Positions 1 to 12,865 of a stretch of 64,000 nt of DNA are shown here, piece by piece. The notes under the pieces were generated by a model. It was not told the DNA's origin and did no database searches. It was given only the letters and a program-made list of their open reading frames with translations. The DNA lies in the NCBI GenBank assembly GCA_015499995.1, contig JADNRV010000013.1:124001-188000 (forward strand), given 5' to 3'. Positions within the stretch are counted from its first letter, which is position 1. Each line of letters opens with the position of its first letter. The translations under genes and the position numbers were made by a program. This stretch comes from Flammula alnicola. Taxonomy: Eukaryota; Basidiomycota; Agaricomycetes; Agaricales; Strophariaceae.

Positions 1-3000
1 CTCGACTCGTTTTCGGGCTTCTCTCTTGTCTTCTTTGGAAATGTGAACTTCGGCATCACATACCGCGCATGTCTCTGTATCACTAGACAAAGGCTGCCAG
101 GACGGAAAGAGCTGTTGGAGCAATTCCACTGCCTGATGATTATTGAACGGCTGATAGTATGTGTATGAGGGGTCGCGCAACCCACCTCAACAGATATCTT
201 TCGGCGGCTTGTCATGTTGAGCGACAAGCCTCCATGCTCACAAAGAACATGGCTATCGTAATCAGGAGAGTCTGGTGCTGGATCAGCCTCAGAAGCGGTA
301 TGCATCCGAGGTTTATTCAACTTCCAGTCTTATCGCACAGAAAGTTAGCAGAGCGGAGCAGTCAGAAAAGTACATAAGAGCACCTCGCAACCATTTCTTG
401 GAAATCCAATAGCCCAGGTCATCCTCAGGGCAGAGATAAATTTCCTCGAACTTCTTGGCGAGTTTGGGGTGATCGATCTCATATAGCTTCTCTAATGCCC
501 AAGAGGAGATATGAAGACTGTCGATGTCCACAACATGGAAAGCGGGCAACATACCTTTAAATATAGATGATACGCAATCAACGCAGACATCGGCAGGTTT
601 GAGGAGAGGGTCGAACATGCAATTTGTTTCCTTCAAGATCAGATCAACAGTGTGCTGGATATGTACCGTCAATATTCGTTAATGGTGTGAATAATTTAAA
701 TCGCCAACCAGAGGTATGCGCTTCATATCTTTTGACTTCATGGGGTCGAGGGCTCCGTGTTCACAAAGAATGTCAGATATCGGTATTGTCGTTGGATCAC
801 CATTAGTTGAAACTGAATCGTCGGGAATTTCAGTACTGCCATTTTGTTGCAGAGCAGCCTCTATACAGTGTTCAGACAACCATGCTTCTAGTGCTTGTCG
901 GCTAACAATGGCAGAGTCCTAGAGAAGGGTTGCTAATCGAGATACGTGGCATGAAGATGTCAACGTACGGTATATTGTGTGACAGCCCAATTCAAGTAGA
1001 TGTGCCTCACTTCACGTCGCAATTCTTGGAAATGTTCCCTAGCTTTCTCAGTCCTAGATACTTCTTCAGGAACATTATCATATCTGTCATCGATGGAGCA
1101 CTTGCCTTGCTTCGTATGTTTCACAGGCTTCGTCATGAGAAACATTGAGGTCACGAACGACCTCCATCGCTCGAGGTGGTGGGTTTGGCGATGTAGGGGC
1201 AACAGGAAGAACTTGGTTAAAGTCTTTAGTGATACCCTTCTTTGCATAAATTAGCATGTATGCATCTTTGGAAGCGATCAGACTGATGAAGGGGTATAAG
1301 TTAATATATATCCATGGTTAACGTCAGTGGGCTTACTTGGATTTATCTACTGGTCTTGGCGATGCTCCAGTAGAAGACTTCCTCTTAACCCTTCAGAAGA
1401 AGAAAAAATCGATCACAACTCTCGCTTGCCTTCCCTAGAGCAGAGCAGACTTACTCGATAACTTCGTCATCGCTGTCATCGATCCTCCTGCGCTTCCTGG
1501 CATTTATACGATTTTTCCGCACCTGCGAAGGGTTTGGTCTTGGGAAATTAGTTTTCCGCCTAACACTTGACAGTGCATTTTGCATACTTTTCGTCATTCT
1601 CATCGTTGTTCTCGTTTGGTGCGTTCGTGGATTTCTTTACTGGGAGCTTGTCACCGAGGGTCTTTATTTCTGTCACCGTCTCGTCATTGAACTGAAACCA
1701 GGACCCGGTTCTGGTAAACATCATTAACAAGGACAACAAGAGGGAGGTTCTGGAAGGACTGACTCGATATCGTGAACCTGAGCTTCGTAGTGCCCGTGAT
1801 ATGCGCTCGCTCCTTTATGAAGCAAAATACCTCGCAATTCGTACAAGTTGTCCGCCCTATCCTTTGTCGTTGCTCTTTCTCGGTCATTTTTGGACCCCAC
1901 AAATTTGTTCATATCTAGCACCCGGGGAAAAGAAATAGAATGCTTGGATTTTTTCCGTTCCATGGTGTTAATATCGTATACAAACCGCAGCAAGGAAAAA
2001 TGAAGCACAGGCGGAAGTTGCCGTAGTTCCGTGTAGCGAGTGGCATCTTGTAGGGTTTCGCAACGAGAGCAAAAGTATCTACCGTCCGACGATGAGTAAG
2101 ATAAACAAGGGATGGGTCATTACGCGCACTTGTTATCTCCAGAGAGAGTTTCTGGTATCAACGATGCAGCAAGGCGATCCTCCAGCTTGGAATTACTCTG
2201 TAACACAGGAAGTTGGATAATGTGGCAGTGATGGCATTACTAACTTACCTCAAAGCTAATCTCTATCTCGAGAAAATCGGATGCTCTTTCAGACCGATTT
2301 TTACATGCGTAACATATTGTACCATAAACCTGAGTGCCTTGGAACTAGAAAAAAAATCATGAAATGTCTTGTGTTAGAATTACAATACCGTACTCACTTG
2401 ATCAGTGATGAGCGTCTTTGTAGAAGCCGAAGATTGCTTCTTGAATTCAGCGTCAAGATGAGACATGAAGAGCTTAGAGAATCTGAAGATAGCTTAGCAT
2501 GTTTTTCAGAGGTTGTAGAGAAGAGCTTACTCCTGAGCATCTTGCTGCTCTGAGGTACGCAGTTGGAGACTTTCAACAAGACTTTTAGGATTAAAAACGA
2601 TTTTATTTCCTTCCTGAAGAGCGGCGAACGTGACTTGCAATTGAAAGATTGGTGATTCCTAGAAGAGTTTGATATGAAAAAAAAGGTCGCGCAACATCGC
2701 CATTTTCATGAATACCTTGTATTTCTCCTCCGTTATGCTATCCGGTGGCTCGCAACTATACACGCCAGAACGAAAGGCCAAATCCCGATACCACACCTAA
2801 GTAGAAAGCGTAGGCACATTAGCTTGCATCGTTACCGACTTGCTGGTTATCGTACTTGAAGAGAAGCATTTGCATAGCAGGTCGCACCCAGGTTCTTGAA
2901 TATCGATTTATTAATCGCCACTGTCCTTATCACAAGAAGAGAGAATGATGACTACCTTCAGCCCTACTGGCAAATCAATTTCACGAGAATGCTGCGAGGG

Positions 3001-3495
3001 ATCTCTTCCTAGTTTTGCAGCCTTGAAAAATTCTTCCTGCGCATCGTCTGATACATGTTAACCGCGGAAGAAAGTGCCACAGGTAAAATCGGGCTGACCT
3101 TCATCCTCCCATGCATTTTGTCCCAAGTAATTCAGACAGTTCGGGTTTGTTTTGCATCCTTTTTTTGTGCACGATATTTCGTCGTCATCCGAGATGATTA
3201 TTATGTCCTCTGACAGTTCTCCGTTGGCGTTTGAAAGTGGCACAGTAGGTTTGGATGAACTCGTTTCGTTCGTAGAGTATTTGTTTGAGCAAAAAGCATT
3301 ATTGTTCTTCCAAGAAAGATTACAGGTAGCCAGCCGATGTTCTAGAGTTATATTTGCCGCGTCGGTTACTTCAGTCCCGACCCATGCCCACGGAGACGAG
3401 GAAGATGGCCCAGGAAGGGCATCGCGTTTGAGTTGTTCGCCTGCTGAAAGACCTTTCGGTTGCAGAGACGTGGTCCTCTTACGTTTAGGCGCCAT
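1..3495 (-). CDS. USP48-like ubiquitin carboxyl-terminal hydrolase, 3' end outside the window
   Basis: Cysteine-protease deubiquitinase of the USP (C19) family that removes ubiquitin from proteins, probably nuclear. The reverse strand starts at the ATG 3493-3495 with a basic, Ser-rich N-terminus (MAPKRKRTTSLQ), then a Cys-rich NPNCLNYLGQ segment typical of USP48/UBP26. The catalytic Cys box NLGATCYANASLQ is read around 2850-2890, with the Cys codon at 2877-2879. The His box ILLHKGASAYHGHYEAQVHD lies near 1750-1850, the GHY histidine codon at 1790-1792. Further on, CPEDDLGYWISKKWL (about 400-460) looks like a DUSP domain, as in USP48. There are many short introns. The C-terminus runs off the left edge. 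Seen: both catalytic boxes and the DUSP-like motif. Inferred: USP48 orthology. Exon edges were not fully resolved. Confidence 0.85.
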
Positions 3496-3788
3496 AAAGC
3501 CTAGAGAAAGCTAGAGAAAGTCAGCAAGGAGAGAAATAGGAGAGACAACAGGTGTCAGGAAGGACTTGGAAGTTTAGCTAAAGTGGGCCATGATGCATGC
3601 TCGCTTCATGATGGCTTTATTTAGGCAAACGCCTCCTCCGTCACCGGTTCACTCCTAACTAGCAACCACATCCACAGGCTGGCATATATCGTGTTGATAT
3701 TTCTACACCCAACTCTCGAGTAAATCCTGGGACAAGTTCTGGCCACCTTTTGCTATCATCTGTCCCGTTTGCAAAGGTTTCAAGATAA

Positions 3789-6266
3789 ATGGACAATCCT
3801 GAAAATTCATTACCACGATGGAAACGAACTCTTTCGAGGCTCAAACAAATAGCCCGCCCATCTGGAGATGTCAATGAGAAGCGCATTCGTAGGAAAAAGA
3901 AACTCGTGGATATTATAATCCGTCGATTGACGGTCATAAAGTAAGCCCTGCACTTGTTTTGTTGTGATCTGCAAAGCAAATTTAACGCGCTGTATATTTT
4001 TCAACCAGAGTTACTTTATTCCTCGTAGGATACCTGTGGATGCTTGTAATTCCTGCACCTCATATAGGCAGAATTACATACATCGACGAGAATGCTCTTC
4101 AACCTGGGCAGGTACGACTTCTGGAATCATTTCATACTGAAATGAAGCACGATGTTTACGCAACGGCATATCAACCCCAGGTCACTACGGATTGGAATTG
4201 GGGAGATGTTCACGTCGCCGACCTATACTTGACCCGACTCGAACAGGTTCGTGATGGAAACTTCACGAGTGAGCAGTGAGACCATTGCAAACCGATGATA
4301 CTTTGAACAAAGCTGAATTTCTACCTAGACGAGCTCAATGGCTATGCGAAGAATTCGGCAAACTAGGAATATCATCATCCACTCAAGCATATTCCTTTTC
4401 CACAAGCACATCGGTGCGCATATACCGGTATCGTTTTGTTCCAGCAACCTCTTGACCTTTCTTTCAGCAACTCAACGGAACGAATGCGTATGCCGTTCTT
4501 GCGGCGCCACGTCATTCTGGAACAGAAGCAATTGTCATAAGTGCATCATGGATCAGCAGAACAGGCGAGGAAGATGGAACTATAAATATGCGCGGCGTAT
4601 CCACCGTGCTAGCGTTAGCCAACTTCTTGAAGCGTCAGTATCCATCCACTGTCAATTCTGGACACCGTTTACATCACTTCCACAGGCTACTCGTATTGGG
4701 GAAAGGACATCGTCTTAGTCGTAAGCAACGGGTATCTTGATGGCATGCAAGCATGGCTTGCTGCTTATCATGGTGCTGCACAGCCTGGTAAAGATTTATG
4801 ATTGTACTGCCAAATGGGCACTCATTTGCGTTTAGGTCTGGTGGCAGAGCCATTGAAGTTAACTTCGGGCGTGATATGGACGGCTCTCAATATCGATTAT
4901 CCAGGTCACTCGTTTTCGCACCTCGGAGTTTTCTTCGGTGAGTAAACCAAGGCAAAGCGTACAAATTCGCTGACTATCTGCCAATCATGCAGAGGGCCTC
5001 AACGGGCGTCTGCCAAATCAAGATCTCATCAACTCTGTTGATCGTATTGCTCGATATTATGCACACGTTCCAGTAGTCCTCTACGACCACTTGGATCCGA
5101 GAGAAGAACCCTCAGTCAACAAGGCACCGTCGTGGATCGCAGAAGCAATCTACAACGTTCCTGATATCAAATCATACATATACCAAGCGCGGAACGTTAT
5201 CAGACATCTGGGATACCAGGCTAATGGGCGCGGAAGTGGTGTCCACGGTTTGTTCCATCAGTAAGCAGAGCAATACTGCATGTCTTGCAAGAAACTGATT
5301 TTTCGACAGGTTCAAGATAGACGCCATTACATTATTCGCGGTTCCCGCCGTTGGTCCACATGGGTTTCATGCTATAGGAAGGTGAGATTGAACCTTTCCG
5401 ACGTGCATTAGATATCTAACTATTCTTTAGAACTGTAGAGTCGACCCTTCGCACCATGAACAACTTGCTGGAGCGTTTGCATGCGTCTTTCTTCTTTTAC
5501 ATTATGACCGGACCACAGCAATTTCTGAAAATCGGGCTTTACTTACCAAGTGCCATCCTCATTAGTGTGGCGATGATGTTCCATGGATTGAGCACATGGG
5601 TTGAAGCTGCTTGGGTGCAAGAAAGTGCTGAAGTTGTAGATTCTAAGCAACCTGGTTCCCCGACGCTGCAATGGAGACCAAGAAGAAGACCAGTCATCAC
5701 CGTGTTATGCATCATGATAGCGACCCATTTCCTGGGCGTCATGTTGTTCGGCGTAATATCTACCCCTTTCTTCATGAATAACTATAGGGTATTTCAAGTT
5801 TCATCGTCGATGGCATTAGGTACTAATGCACTTCTACAAGGTTCTTTCACCTATCGTTTTTGCTATATTCACTTTCATCCCGCTTCTCGCCCTTGTCTTA
5901 GGCACACCCATCACTGCCAAGGATGCGGCCTCCGTATCAACGGTGTTGAAGGCCTTGAATCTTTGCTTTGCTTCGACCGTCATCTCTATCATCACCGTGC
6001 TCAATTTTTCGCTTGCTGCATCTCTGACTGTGGTTATGGGCATTCCCCTAGTCATATCGTCATCTTCGCCACCGATACCCCTGCGGGTGCTCAAACATAT
6101 TGGGTACTCCTTGTTGGGCCTTGGATGGCTCGTTTTCGCGCAGAAGCAAATGCTGGCTGCGATGTGGAACTGGGAGGTTTTGTCGGTCTGGTTCGCACCG
6201 TTTATTTGTATCGTATACGTTCCTTTGCTTCTCCAGGCTGGCATCTCGTGCCTTATACCATCTTAA
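3789..6266 (+). CDS. GAA1: GPI transamidase component GAA1 (GPAA1)
   Basis: Membrane subunit of the ER GPI-transamidase, which attaches preassembled GPI anchors to proteins at their C-terminal signal. The start ATG at 3789 opens MDNPENSLPRWKRTLSRLKQ; the first intron begins at 3941 and the next exon carries WMLVIPAP and the family motif NALQPGQV followed by NWGDVHVADLYL. Later exons give RAQWLCEEFGKLGISSST, a segment beginning LNGTNAYAVLAAPRHSGTEA, and RTMNNLLERLHASFFFY, a hallmark of GAA1. The last two exons (about 5420-6266) encode several hydrophobic segments, matching the multi-pass C-terminal half of the family. About nine exons with short introns; stop at 6264-6266. It converges on TAF7, only about 100 bp away. 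No frame breaks were found. The family assignment is strong. Confidence 0.93.
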
Positions 6267-6367
6267 TTCGCAAAGCCAACTAGCCTGCTACAGCGCGTGG
6301 AATTTAATAAGTACATGTATAGCATAGCCAAAAAAAATTACGGTGACTCATTGTACTGACCGACTAA

Positions 6368-8064
6368 CTATCCTATATCCATCCCCGAATCGTCTCCGAA
6401 CAAGTCTCCTTCATCATCACCACCGTCTCCGTCGTCATCGTCATTTCCGACATTATCAGGATCTGTATCCTCGACAGTGTCCATCGTTATACCTTCTTTC
6501 TTCATGCGTTGCCTTTCCTTCAATTCGTCCCGCTGGGATGTCTTCATTTCAAGGTCTGCAGTTAGTTTCTTAAGAGCATCTTCAAAGCGTTTCTTTGGAT
6601 ATTTTTAGTGTCAGCAAGGACGTCGATAAGCTCAAATTCATTTGACATACCCGGATGAGAGGGTTAGCGGAGCTTGCAATCTCATTGCGCTTCTTCGCAA
6701 CTGCAGCCTCCAAATCCCTGATTTCTTCGCTCAATAATTTCTTTGCTTGTGTATCCTCATCATCTTCATCTTCGCTGTCCTCTTCTTCACTCTCGTCGTC
6801 CTCATCTTCATCATCTCCGTCGCCCTCCTCGCCCTCCTCATTTTCAAGAGCGAGATCTAACTCAGCCGCCAATTCTTCATCAATATCCCCTTCACCTTCT
6901 TCTTCTTCATTCTCCACACTTTCATCGTCCTCGTCGCCTTCTCCAATGTCACCAGGTGTATAAGCGTCCCCTAAGTCTGATACAGCCGGAGTTGGGGCAT
7001 CAAGAGGAGCATCTTGTTCGATTAATTCAGAATCCGACAGGTCTGGGTTCACGTTCTCCAGGATGTCTGTTGATAACAATAGGTTGGTTATTGACCTTGG
7101 AAATAAGAATGGCTTACCGTATTTAACTTCGCTCGCAAGCTCATCTTCGTCCAAAAGTCTCTCCACTTCTTGTTCTACACTTTCTATGGTCTGCATACTG
7201 TTAAAAATTCTGTGCGCAAGAGTAAATAAGCTACTCACCCGTCTGTTAACCCGTTTTCGGAACCTTCGCTTTCGGACGTGATGTAGAGGAGGAGTAATTC
7301 CGTGAGGCCAGATGAATTCATCGATGTTGAAGCCCTTTTCTTTCGTAAACTGATCTTCGCTTGGAATCTTCTTGTCTACAACAAGCATCTGGAAATGTAC
7401 AGTTTGAGTAAATGAAGCTTCAGGGAAGTCAACAGTGCAACCTGACATATGTCTGCGACCTTGAACATTTGCTTGTTGTCCAGTGTCTTCTGAGATTCCA
7501 TTACACACGGGAGATCAACAAGCTTCGCAGAATACATGTTGTTCCCTATATGGAAGACAGCGCGGCGAGAATCTACAACAGCTCTCAGCGTGCTGTCAAA
7601 TAAATGTTTGTGAGACTCACCTTTAAACTTGAACCAGACGTCATTGCCCACTTCACGGGACGCAATGGCTTTCCTCAGCTTCTCACAATCTTCCCCCGGA
7701 GGCATACGAAGAATGAATTGCTCTTCAAAAGCGAGGTCTTCGTCATCCGAGTCCAGTTCTCTATCGTATTGCCCAAGAACGACATGCCAGGCGCCTGCGA
7801 TGCTGCCTTGTCGCTCAACTTGAGTTTGAGTTTTGGCTGAGGTTTCGATCTCAGAGTGGACAAGCGGGTTGTACGTTCTGTATTCTCCGTTGACGAGACA
7901 TGACTTGAGCTTCGCAGACGTGATGGGCCTATGTTACGTTCAGCGACAGTCTTAGGCCGCGAACTTGCATAGAATGATTGGGAGTCGATGGAGTGATTAT
8001 GATTGGATGTTGACGGTCCCGCTTCGTTTTCATAGTCGTCGACTACAATAAGGTCGTCCTCCAT
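6368..8064 (-). CDS. TAF7: Transcription initiation factor TFIID subunit 7 (TAF7/TAFII55)
   Basis: TFIID subunit that binds TAF1 and modulates its activity at RNA polymerase II promoters; nuclear. The start is MEDDLIVVDDYENEAGPSTS (ATG 8062-8064). The conserved TAFII55 N domain follows: LRKAIASREVGNDVWFKFKG, then RRAVFHIGNNMYSAKLVDLP, ESQKTLDNKQMFKVADI and DEFIWPHGITPPLHHVRKRR. A long Glu/Asp tract (about 6750-6960) and a short coiled coil (EEIRDLEAAVAKKRNEI) make up the C-terminal part, and the last exon ends at 6368 with an acidic Gly/Asp tail. Oddity: at 7772-7774 the codons up to SFLG and those from QYDRELDSDDEDLAFEEQ are in different frames. One added base in the C run (G on the coding strand) would join them, so an assembly undercall is likely. 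Plus-strand Ser-rich reading frames here are antisense shadows of the acidic tract. Confidence 0.92.
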
Positions 8065-8983
8065 GTTTCGTAGAGCGTCGATAAGGCGTTTGAGTGTTAT
8101 ACTTCTTGCAAGTAGTAGGCACGGGTGACTGGTATGTACGGTGTTATGTTACTGTTACTGGGGGTGGGCACGGCCACTATGACCTGCGTGATGTTTGGTT
8201 TTGTTTATATTGACTTTCCCATCTGCGAAATCAAAAATCAAGTGTCCGATTGCTTTTGCGTTTGCAAATCCCCCCGCCTCAGAAACTTTGAGAGAGGAAG
8301 TTGTTTTAAATATAATTTTAAGAAGAATGTTAAGAGGAATTTAAAAAATATTTAGTTTAAGGGTACTAATTGGTTGCTATCTCAGGGAGTTCGTCCGAAA
8401 ACAACAATTCCTCTTAACGTTTTGTAGATTTAGCCAAAAGGATCAAATTGTGCTCGCGAAAGTATGCCAAAAATGGGTGTCTGAAGCGTTAAAAGGATTC
8501 AAAAGTTGTCTCTAAATGATCGCGACGCGGCTGTGACATGTTCGTGACAGTCCGTGTTTAAGGCTGGCAAAGTGTCACTAACACCGAGAAAGTATTATTT
8601 CACATGAATAAAATTTATTTTTGCAACGTATAATAGATACTGACAGCATTTAAAGCCATTCTGAAGCATTTTTAATATTCTCTACACCATTCGCCTTGAG
8701 GAATGGGTGTTGGACATTTCTTGGGCCATTGATGGATGACTAAGCATCATGCAAGCGTCAGTGACAATGCCCCCACTGTTACTGTACTTGAGAGCAAAAT
8801 CTAGGTCATGTGATCATGGGGTAGGATAATATTGCCATTTGGACAGCTCTCTCTACTGGAGAGGATGCACCATCGCATGAAAGTTCTAACCACTGAAAGT
8901 ACTGAACCCCCGAATACATAAAATTAGCCATATGTGATATGTCTAATGTTCGCGAGGAAAATATCAATTTCACAGTGCCTCGG
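8065..8983. other. Intergenic stretch between TAF7 and SAM37
   Basis: About 0.9 kb, AT-rich in the middle (roughly 8290-8360 is a run of A/T-rich sequence). No reading frame here resembles a protein family and no tRNA-like fold was seen. It probably holds the TAF7 promoter (next to 8064) and the SAM37 3' untranslated region (next to 8984). Confidence 0.6.
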
Positions 8984-10292
8984 TTAAGTCTCTTCCTCCT
9001 CCGATGAGCGTTCTGCAGCAACGTTGCGTACTATATTGTAGCGAGGTCCAAGGATAGCGAAATAGGCAGCAAAAGACCCGATCACAAGGCCAAAGAATCC
9101 CCACCGAATCTGAGCATCATGAATCTCCTCCGGGCTTGATTGTTTTTTAATGGAAGAACGCTTAGGCCATGATGGGATGAGACCCCACAAGGAGGACGAG
9201 GGAGGGGTGACTGCAACTGCCCATTTTCCCTCGCCGAACGCGTCATCATAAATCCTTCGCGTATGCGAGAGAATAGAAGGATATGCTTCAGTTATGAGAG
9301 TTTTAAGAACTGTGTCGGGATAAGGCGGGTCTAGCAAGAGAAGGATATGAGCAGCAATGAGAACGTCCACAGATGATGGCCTAGGCAGGAGGGAATTAGA
9401 ATGTGTTCATTCGTTCACTAAAAGAAACTGACTGGTTTTGGAAAACAAAGTGTCTATCGTCCAGTAATTCTTGGTAAATATCGAGTTCTGTCCGCGCCCT
9501 TTCCATTAACTAGAACGTGATGAGAAAGCGACGGGGAATGACAGCTCAACGTAGTCTTACTTTTTCGCGCTCAAATGCTTGGGACAATGTCGGGTTTTTT
9601 GTGAGCCCTTCCTTTTCCACAGGCTTCGTGTCCCTCGTAAAAGGAGACTCCGGGGACTTTTCTTCTACGAATGGCTTCCACAAACCAGCGGTCAACAACC
9701 TTTGATGATAGCTGTCCCTTATCCTTCGGGGAACATAATATTTCTGTGGTACTGGGAACATCGAAGCCAATGTCGGTCCCGTCATTTTTGTCCAGTTTTC
9801 TTGGTTTGAATAAAGGTAATGATACTATGGTGCTTTCAGCACAGAATATTGAAACCATAGAAGCAGAGACTTACTAGTAGGTCTCCCAAATGAGATTCGG
9901 CATGTGCATCCCAAGCAGTTTTCTGTGCCTTCTCCCGAGGTGTGAGGTGGACGTCGAGATTGGCGTGTGGATACGTTGTATGATCTGCACTCCGAAGTCC
10001 AGACACGTATTTGACGATAGAAGGGAACGAAGCGATGGTATATTGCTCATGGACCAAGAACGGTAGCTGTCCTGGCTATCCGAGATTGATTGACATTCTA
10101 ACGGTAGGAAAGTTCATACACACCAGTCGGCGAGGAGTCCGGATTCGAGCATTCCGTTATGCTAAACTTGCCAGGAACTGCGAGCTGCAAGTAGAGAACG
10201 GCTGCAAGGCAGAGTGGATCGAATGATGGCAATTCCCATTGGCCTGGCCATATGTGAAGGACGAGGCCAGCAGCCTCTAAGTTATCGGTCAT
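8984..10292 (-). CDS. SAM37: Mitochondrial outer-membrane sorting and assembly subunit SAM37/metaxin
   Basis: Subunit of the SAM/TOB complex, which inserts beta-barrel proteins into the mitochondrial outer membrane. An ATG at 10290-10292 fits better than codons upstream: MTDNLEAAGLVLHIWPGQWE, then LPSFDPLCLAAVLYLQLAVP, the thioredoxin/GST-like N domain of Tom37 and metaxins. Next come LPFLVHEQYTIASFPSIVKY and HANLDVHLTPREKAQKTAW. A middle exon gives TLASMFPVPQKYYVPRRIRD, a well conserved SAM37 stretch. The final exon ends with RWGFFGLVIGSFAAYFAI, a probable C-terminal membrane segment, and a Glu-rich tail; stop at 8984-8986. About five or six exons. Assignment rests on the order of these motifs. 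No frame break was found. Confidence 0.86.
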
Positions 10293-11189
10293 GGTTTCTG
10301 GCAATTGTGATTTAGATAGACAACTCGGGCCTAAAATTTGAATGAGAGGGAAGGGAACTTACAAGAGACTCAGAGTGTCAATGGATGCCCACATTACGAT
10401 TCCAGCCGATTCAGGAAGACGCGCTATTTGTGAATATTTGTCAACGCCTTTGGTCGCGACGCGACTTGGCACAACGCAACTTGTTTGAATTTCGAAGTCC
10501 AACCTTTCGACGCATCCCCTTCTGCTTTCGGTGCTCGCAGAAGTTGCGGCATTCTAGGCTGCTCCATTCTATTGTTTTATACATCCCTTCTAGCATCGGC
10601 TCTCGTGGGCTCACCTCCGTCATTTGCATTCCAATTTCCAACTTAGCAGATCCAACTTTATACTTATACTTCCCTTCCATAGACAAGTTTCATCAACTAT
10701 TTATTTTCTTGAAAGAGCTACTAGAGCTATCCATAGCGACTATGACAACTACATAACAAGCAACACGTAGACATAGATAGAAAGCAAGTGAACAGAACAA
10801 AAGCAACGTGGTGTACAGCAAAGGCAATAAAGAGAGCAAATATGGAGAGCAACGTCAAACTAGGTCCAGAGGGAGAACAATTTGCAAGCATAAATATCGT
10901 CAACAAGTCATGATTCAGAAGGGCGATTCTCAACCCGGAGGTTCAGGACTTTCAGATGTGCCAGAATCGTTTGGCAGTCCCACGCCCATGCTGGTTGAAC
11001 CCGGGAGGGAGGTCCGAGGGAGGAAAAATTGAGCTTCCCCGTTGTATCTTCCCGCCGCGAGCGTGGTCGAGGACGTCCCGGTCCAACTGGCTGCCCTTTT
11101 GAATTCGGCTGAAGGACGTCGAGCATTAGTGGGGAACTAGTGCGTAGAGTTAGCCAAATTATTCAACAGTATTCGAAATATTCAAATAC
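10293..11189. other. Stretch without a supported gene
   Basis: About 0.9 kb between SAM37 and the repeat tract next to the DUF7918 gene. A 123-codon plus-strand frame (10385-10756) has no recognisable motif. Minus-strand frames at 10908-11126 are Pro/Arg-rich and could be a distal exon of the DUF7918 gene, but no link was proven. The sequence around 10740-10900 is A-rich on the plus strand. Confidence 0.4.
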
Positions 11190-11504
11190 CTACCGCCCGG
11201 TTGATACGGAGACCGCTCGGGATGTTGAGGCCATGTAAGAAGTTGAGGCCACGCGGGAAGTAGAAGCTATGCGAGATGTGGAGGTCACACGAGAAGTCGG
11301 AACTTTGTAAGATGTAGATGCCACGGCAGAGGCGGAGGCTGGGCGAGAGGTGGACGCCACACGAGATATGGAAGTCACGCTAGAGGTAGAGGCCATGCCA
11401 GAACCCGAGGGCATGCCAGGAGCGAAGAGCATACTAGAACCGAAAGGCATGCCAGAACCGGAGGCCATGCGAGATGTCGAGGCTAAACCGGAACTAGAGG
11501 CCAT
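11190..11504 (-). repeat. Imperfect 18-bp minisatellite encoding Ser/Thr/Ala/Met hexapeptides
   Basis: On the plus strand, phrases such as GAGGCCATGCGAGAAG recur with many substitutions over about 300 bp. Read on the minus strand one frame stays open throughout and gives about a dozen near-hexapeptide units of the type ASTSRV, ASTSYM, GSGMPF, an 18-bp period. The tract overlaps the 3' end of the DUF7918 gene by 22 bp but in another frame. It may be a low-complexity C-terminal extension reached by alternative splicing, or a non-coding minisatellite. Confidence 0.6.
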
Positions 11505-12501
11505 GGCAGAAGACGTGGAGTCATAAGTTTCTGCTTCTTCGCAGGATGTGTAGCAGGGGGACTCGAGGCCTCGGACTGAAGATGGGACGGAAGAGTGACT
11601 TGGCGGATGGGAGCTCTGACTAGTTGAGTAGGCTTCTTCTGTTCCGTTACTATGCCCTGAGCTTCCAAGAATTCTGCAGAGCCCCGATTTATGAGAGTCG
11701 TACTGAACGTCGGAGGCAGGTTACTCACCGAGGGAACGGTACCGAAAGACAAACGAAACATATGTGCTTGGTTTCGCCCCAGAAGGGGCATTATCTTCGT
11801 ACGGCACGACTGACCAAGTTGTATCGTGCTGTGCATATACCCTTTCCTCTTCACCAAATCTAATTCAAGGATGAGATTGGATGAGCAATATTTGACGTCT
11901 GTAATCCAAGGCTTACCCAACACAAAGATCGCCAGCCTTCCGTTTCCCAAGTACAGAAGTCAAAGGCAGGGGCTGTAAAGGATTCGCCCATCGCCCAACT
12001 ACGCGCTTAATCCTCTTGATCTTAAGGGTAATCATTCCTGCGTCCTTCACTGTACCTTGAGGTGATGAATCTGCAGCTGTGTAATGAGTGGACGTGTTGG
12101 TTCAAAAATGCAGACGTCGAGAACGTACCTTGGTCCGGTAAGTTTTGGAAGACGAAAGGCCGTTCGGTTGTTTTCGAAACTCTGACACCACCTCTCGAAG
12201 CAATCCCATCTCCGAATAGAAACCTCCCTGGCACAAGGAGGCCATCGAGGGTGATGAACGCACAGGAATCCACTTGACCAGCATGGTCTTGCCAGAAAAC
12301 GGTGAATCTCTGGTAAAGATGAGAGTCGATCAGATGCAACAACCAAGGCTATGATGAAGAAGAAGACCGGACCTGTCCTACTGCCCCAGGAATCCAACAG
12401 GACACGCGGTGTGCCTCCTCGTCAACAGCAATCAAGTACTCTGGAAGATTCTGGCCGTTACATTCAATCCACGCTGAGAAACCGCGATATGTGAGAGGCA
12501 T
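11483..12501 (-). CDS. DUF7918 domain protein
   Basis: Agaricomycete-enriched protein family of unknown function. The start at 12499-12501 gives MPLTYRGFSAWIECNGQNLP, then YLIAVDEEAHRVSCWIP, FTVFWQDHAGQVDSCAFITL, LDGLLVPGRFL and VSKTTERPFVFQNL. After an intron come GMITLKIKRIKRVVGRW and ANPLQPLPLTSVLGKRKAGD, then FGEEERVYAQHDTTWSV and STYVSFVFRYRSL, joined by a phase-consistent intron to EFLEAQGI. This order matches the family. The last exon ends at 11483 in a Lys/Pro-rich tail. From the same acceptor a second frame is also open and runs into the adjacent hexapeptide repeat; the frame ending at 11483 is preferred because it keeps the splice phase and the EFLEAQGI block. Function unknown; the domain is recognised with good confidence. 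Confidence 0.8.
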
Positions 12502-12865
12502 ATCGAAAGTTTCTCGCGAGTCCAGAGCAGTCACGGAGCGAGGTCCTGAGGATGATCGCCGCTCGCTCCTTGAGCCACACGCGTCAAAAGAAAACTGTAA
12601 TGGACCAGTGAGCGGGCCAATACTCCTGCAGGCAAGAATATATAGAAGGGCACAGAGAGCCGGGAAGGGACTTACCAGGAAGAAAAAGGAAGAAAAAGAT
12701 GTCAAGTCCCGCTGGTTTTATTGGTTCTGAAGAGAGAGATCAAAAAATATGTGGTCTTTGGTTCGACTTTCGGTCTTATCACTAACAATTAACCCCATAT
12801 GTCCCGATCGCGTCAGTCACGTGAATCTGTCATTCTGGTCAGACGCCGAGTCTTATTAATGTTGA

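Noticed and set aside
6655..7126. Plus-strand Ser-rich reading frames over TAF7
   Set aside because: They are antisense to the Glu/Asp tract (GAA/GAC codons read as TTC/GTC) and have no motif; TAF7 on the minus strand explains the region.
10385..10756. 123-codon plus-strand frame
   Set aside because: No motif, no good start context, composition looks like intergenic DNA.
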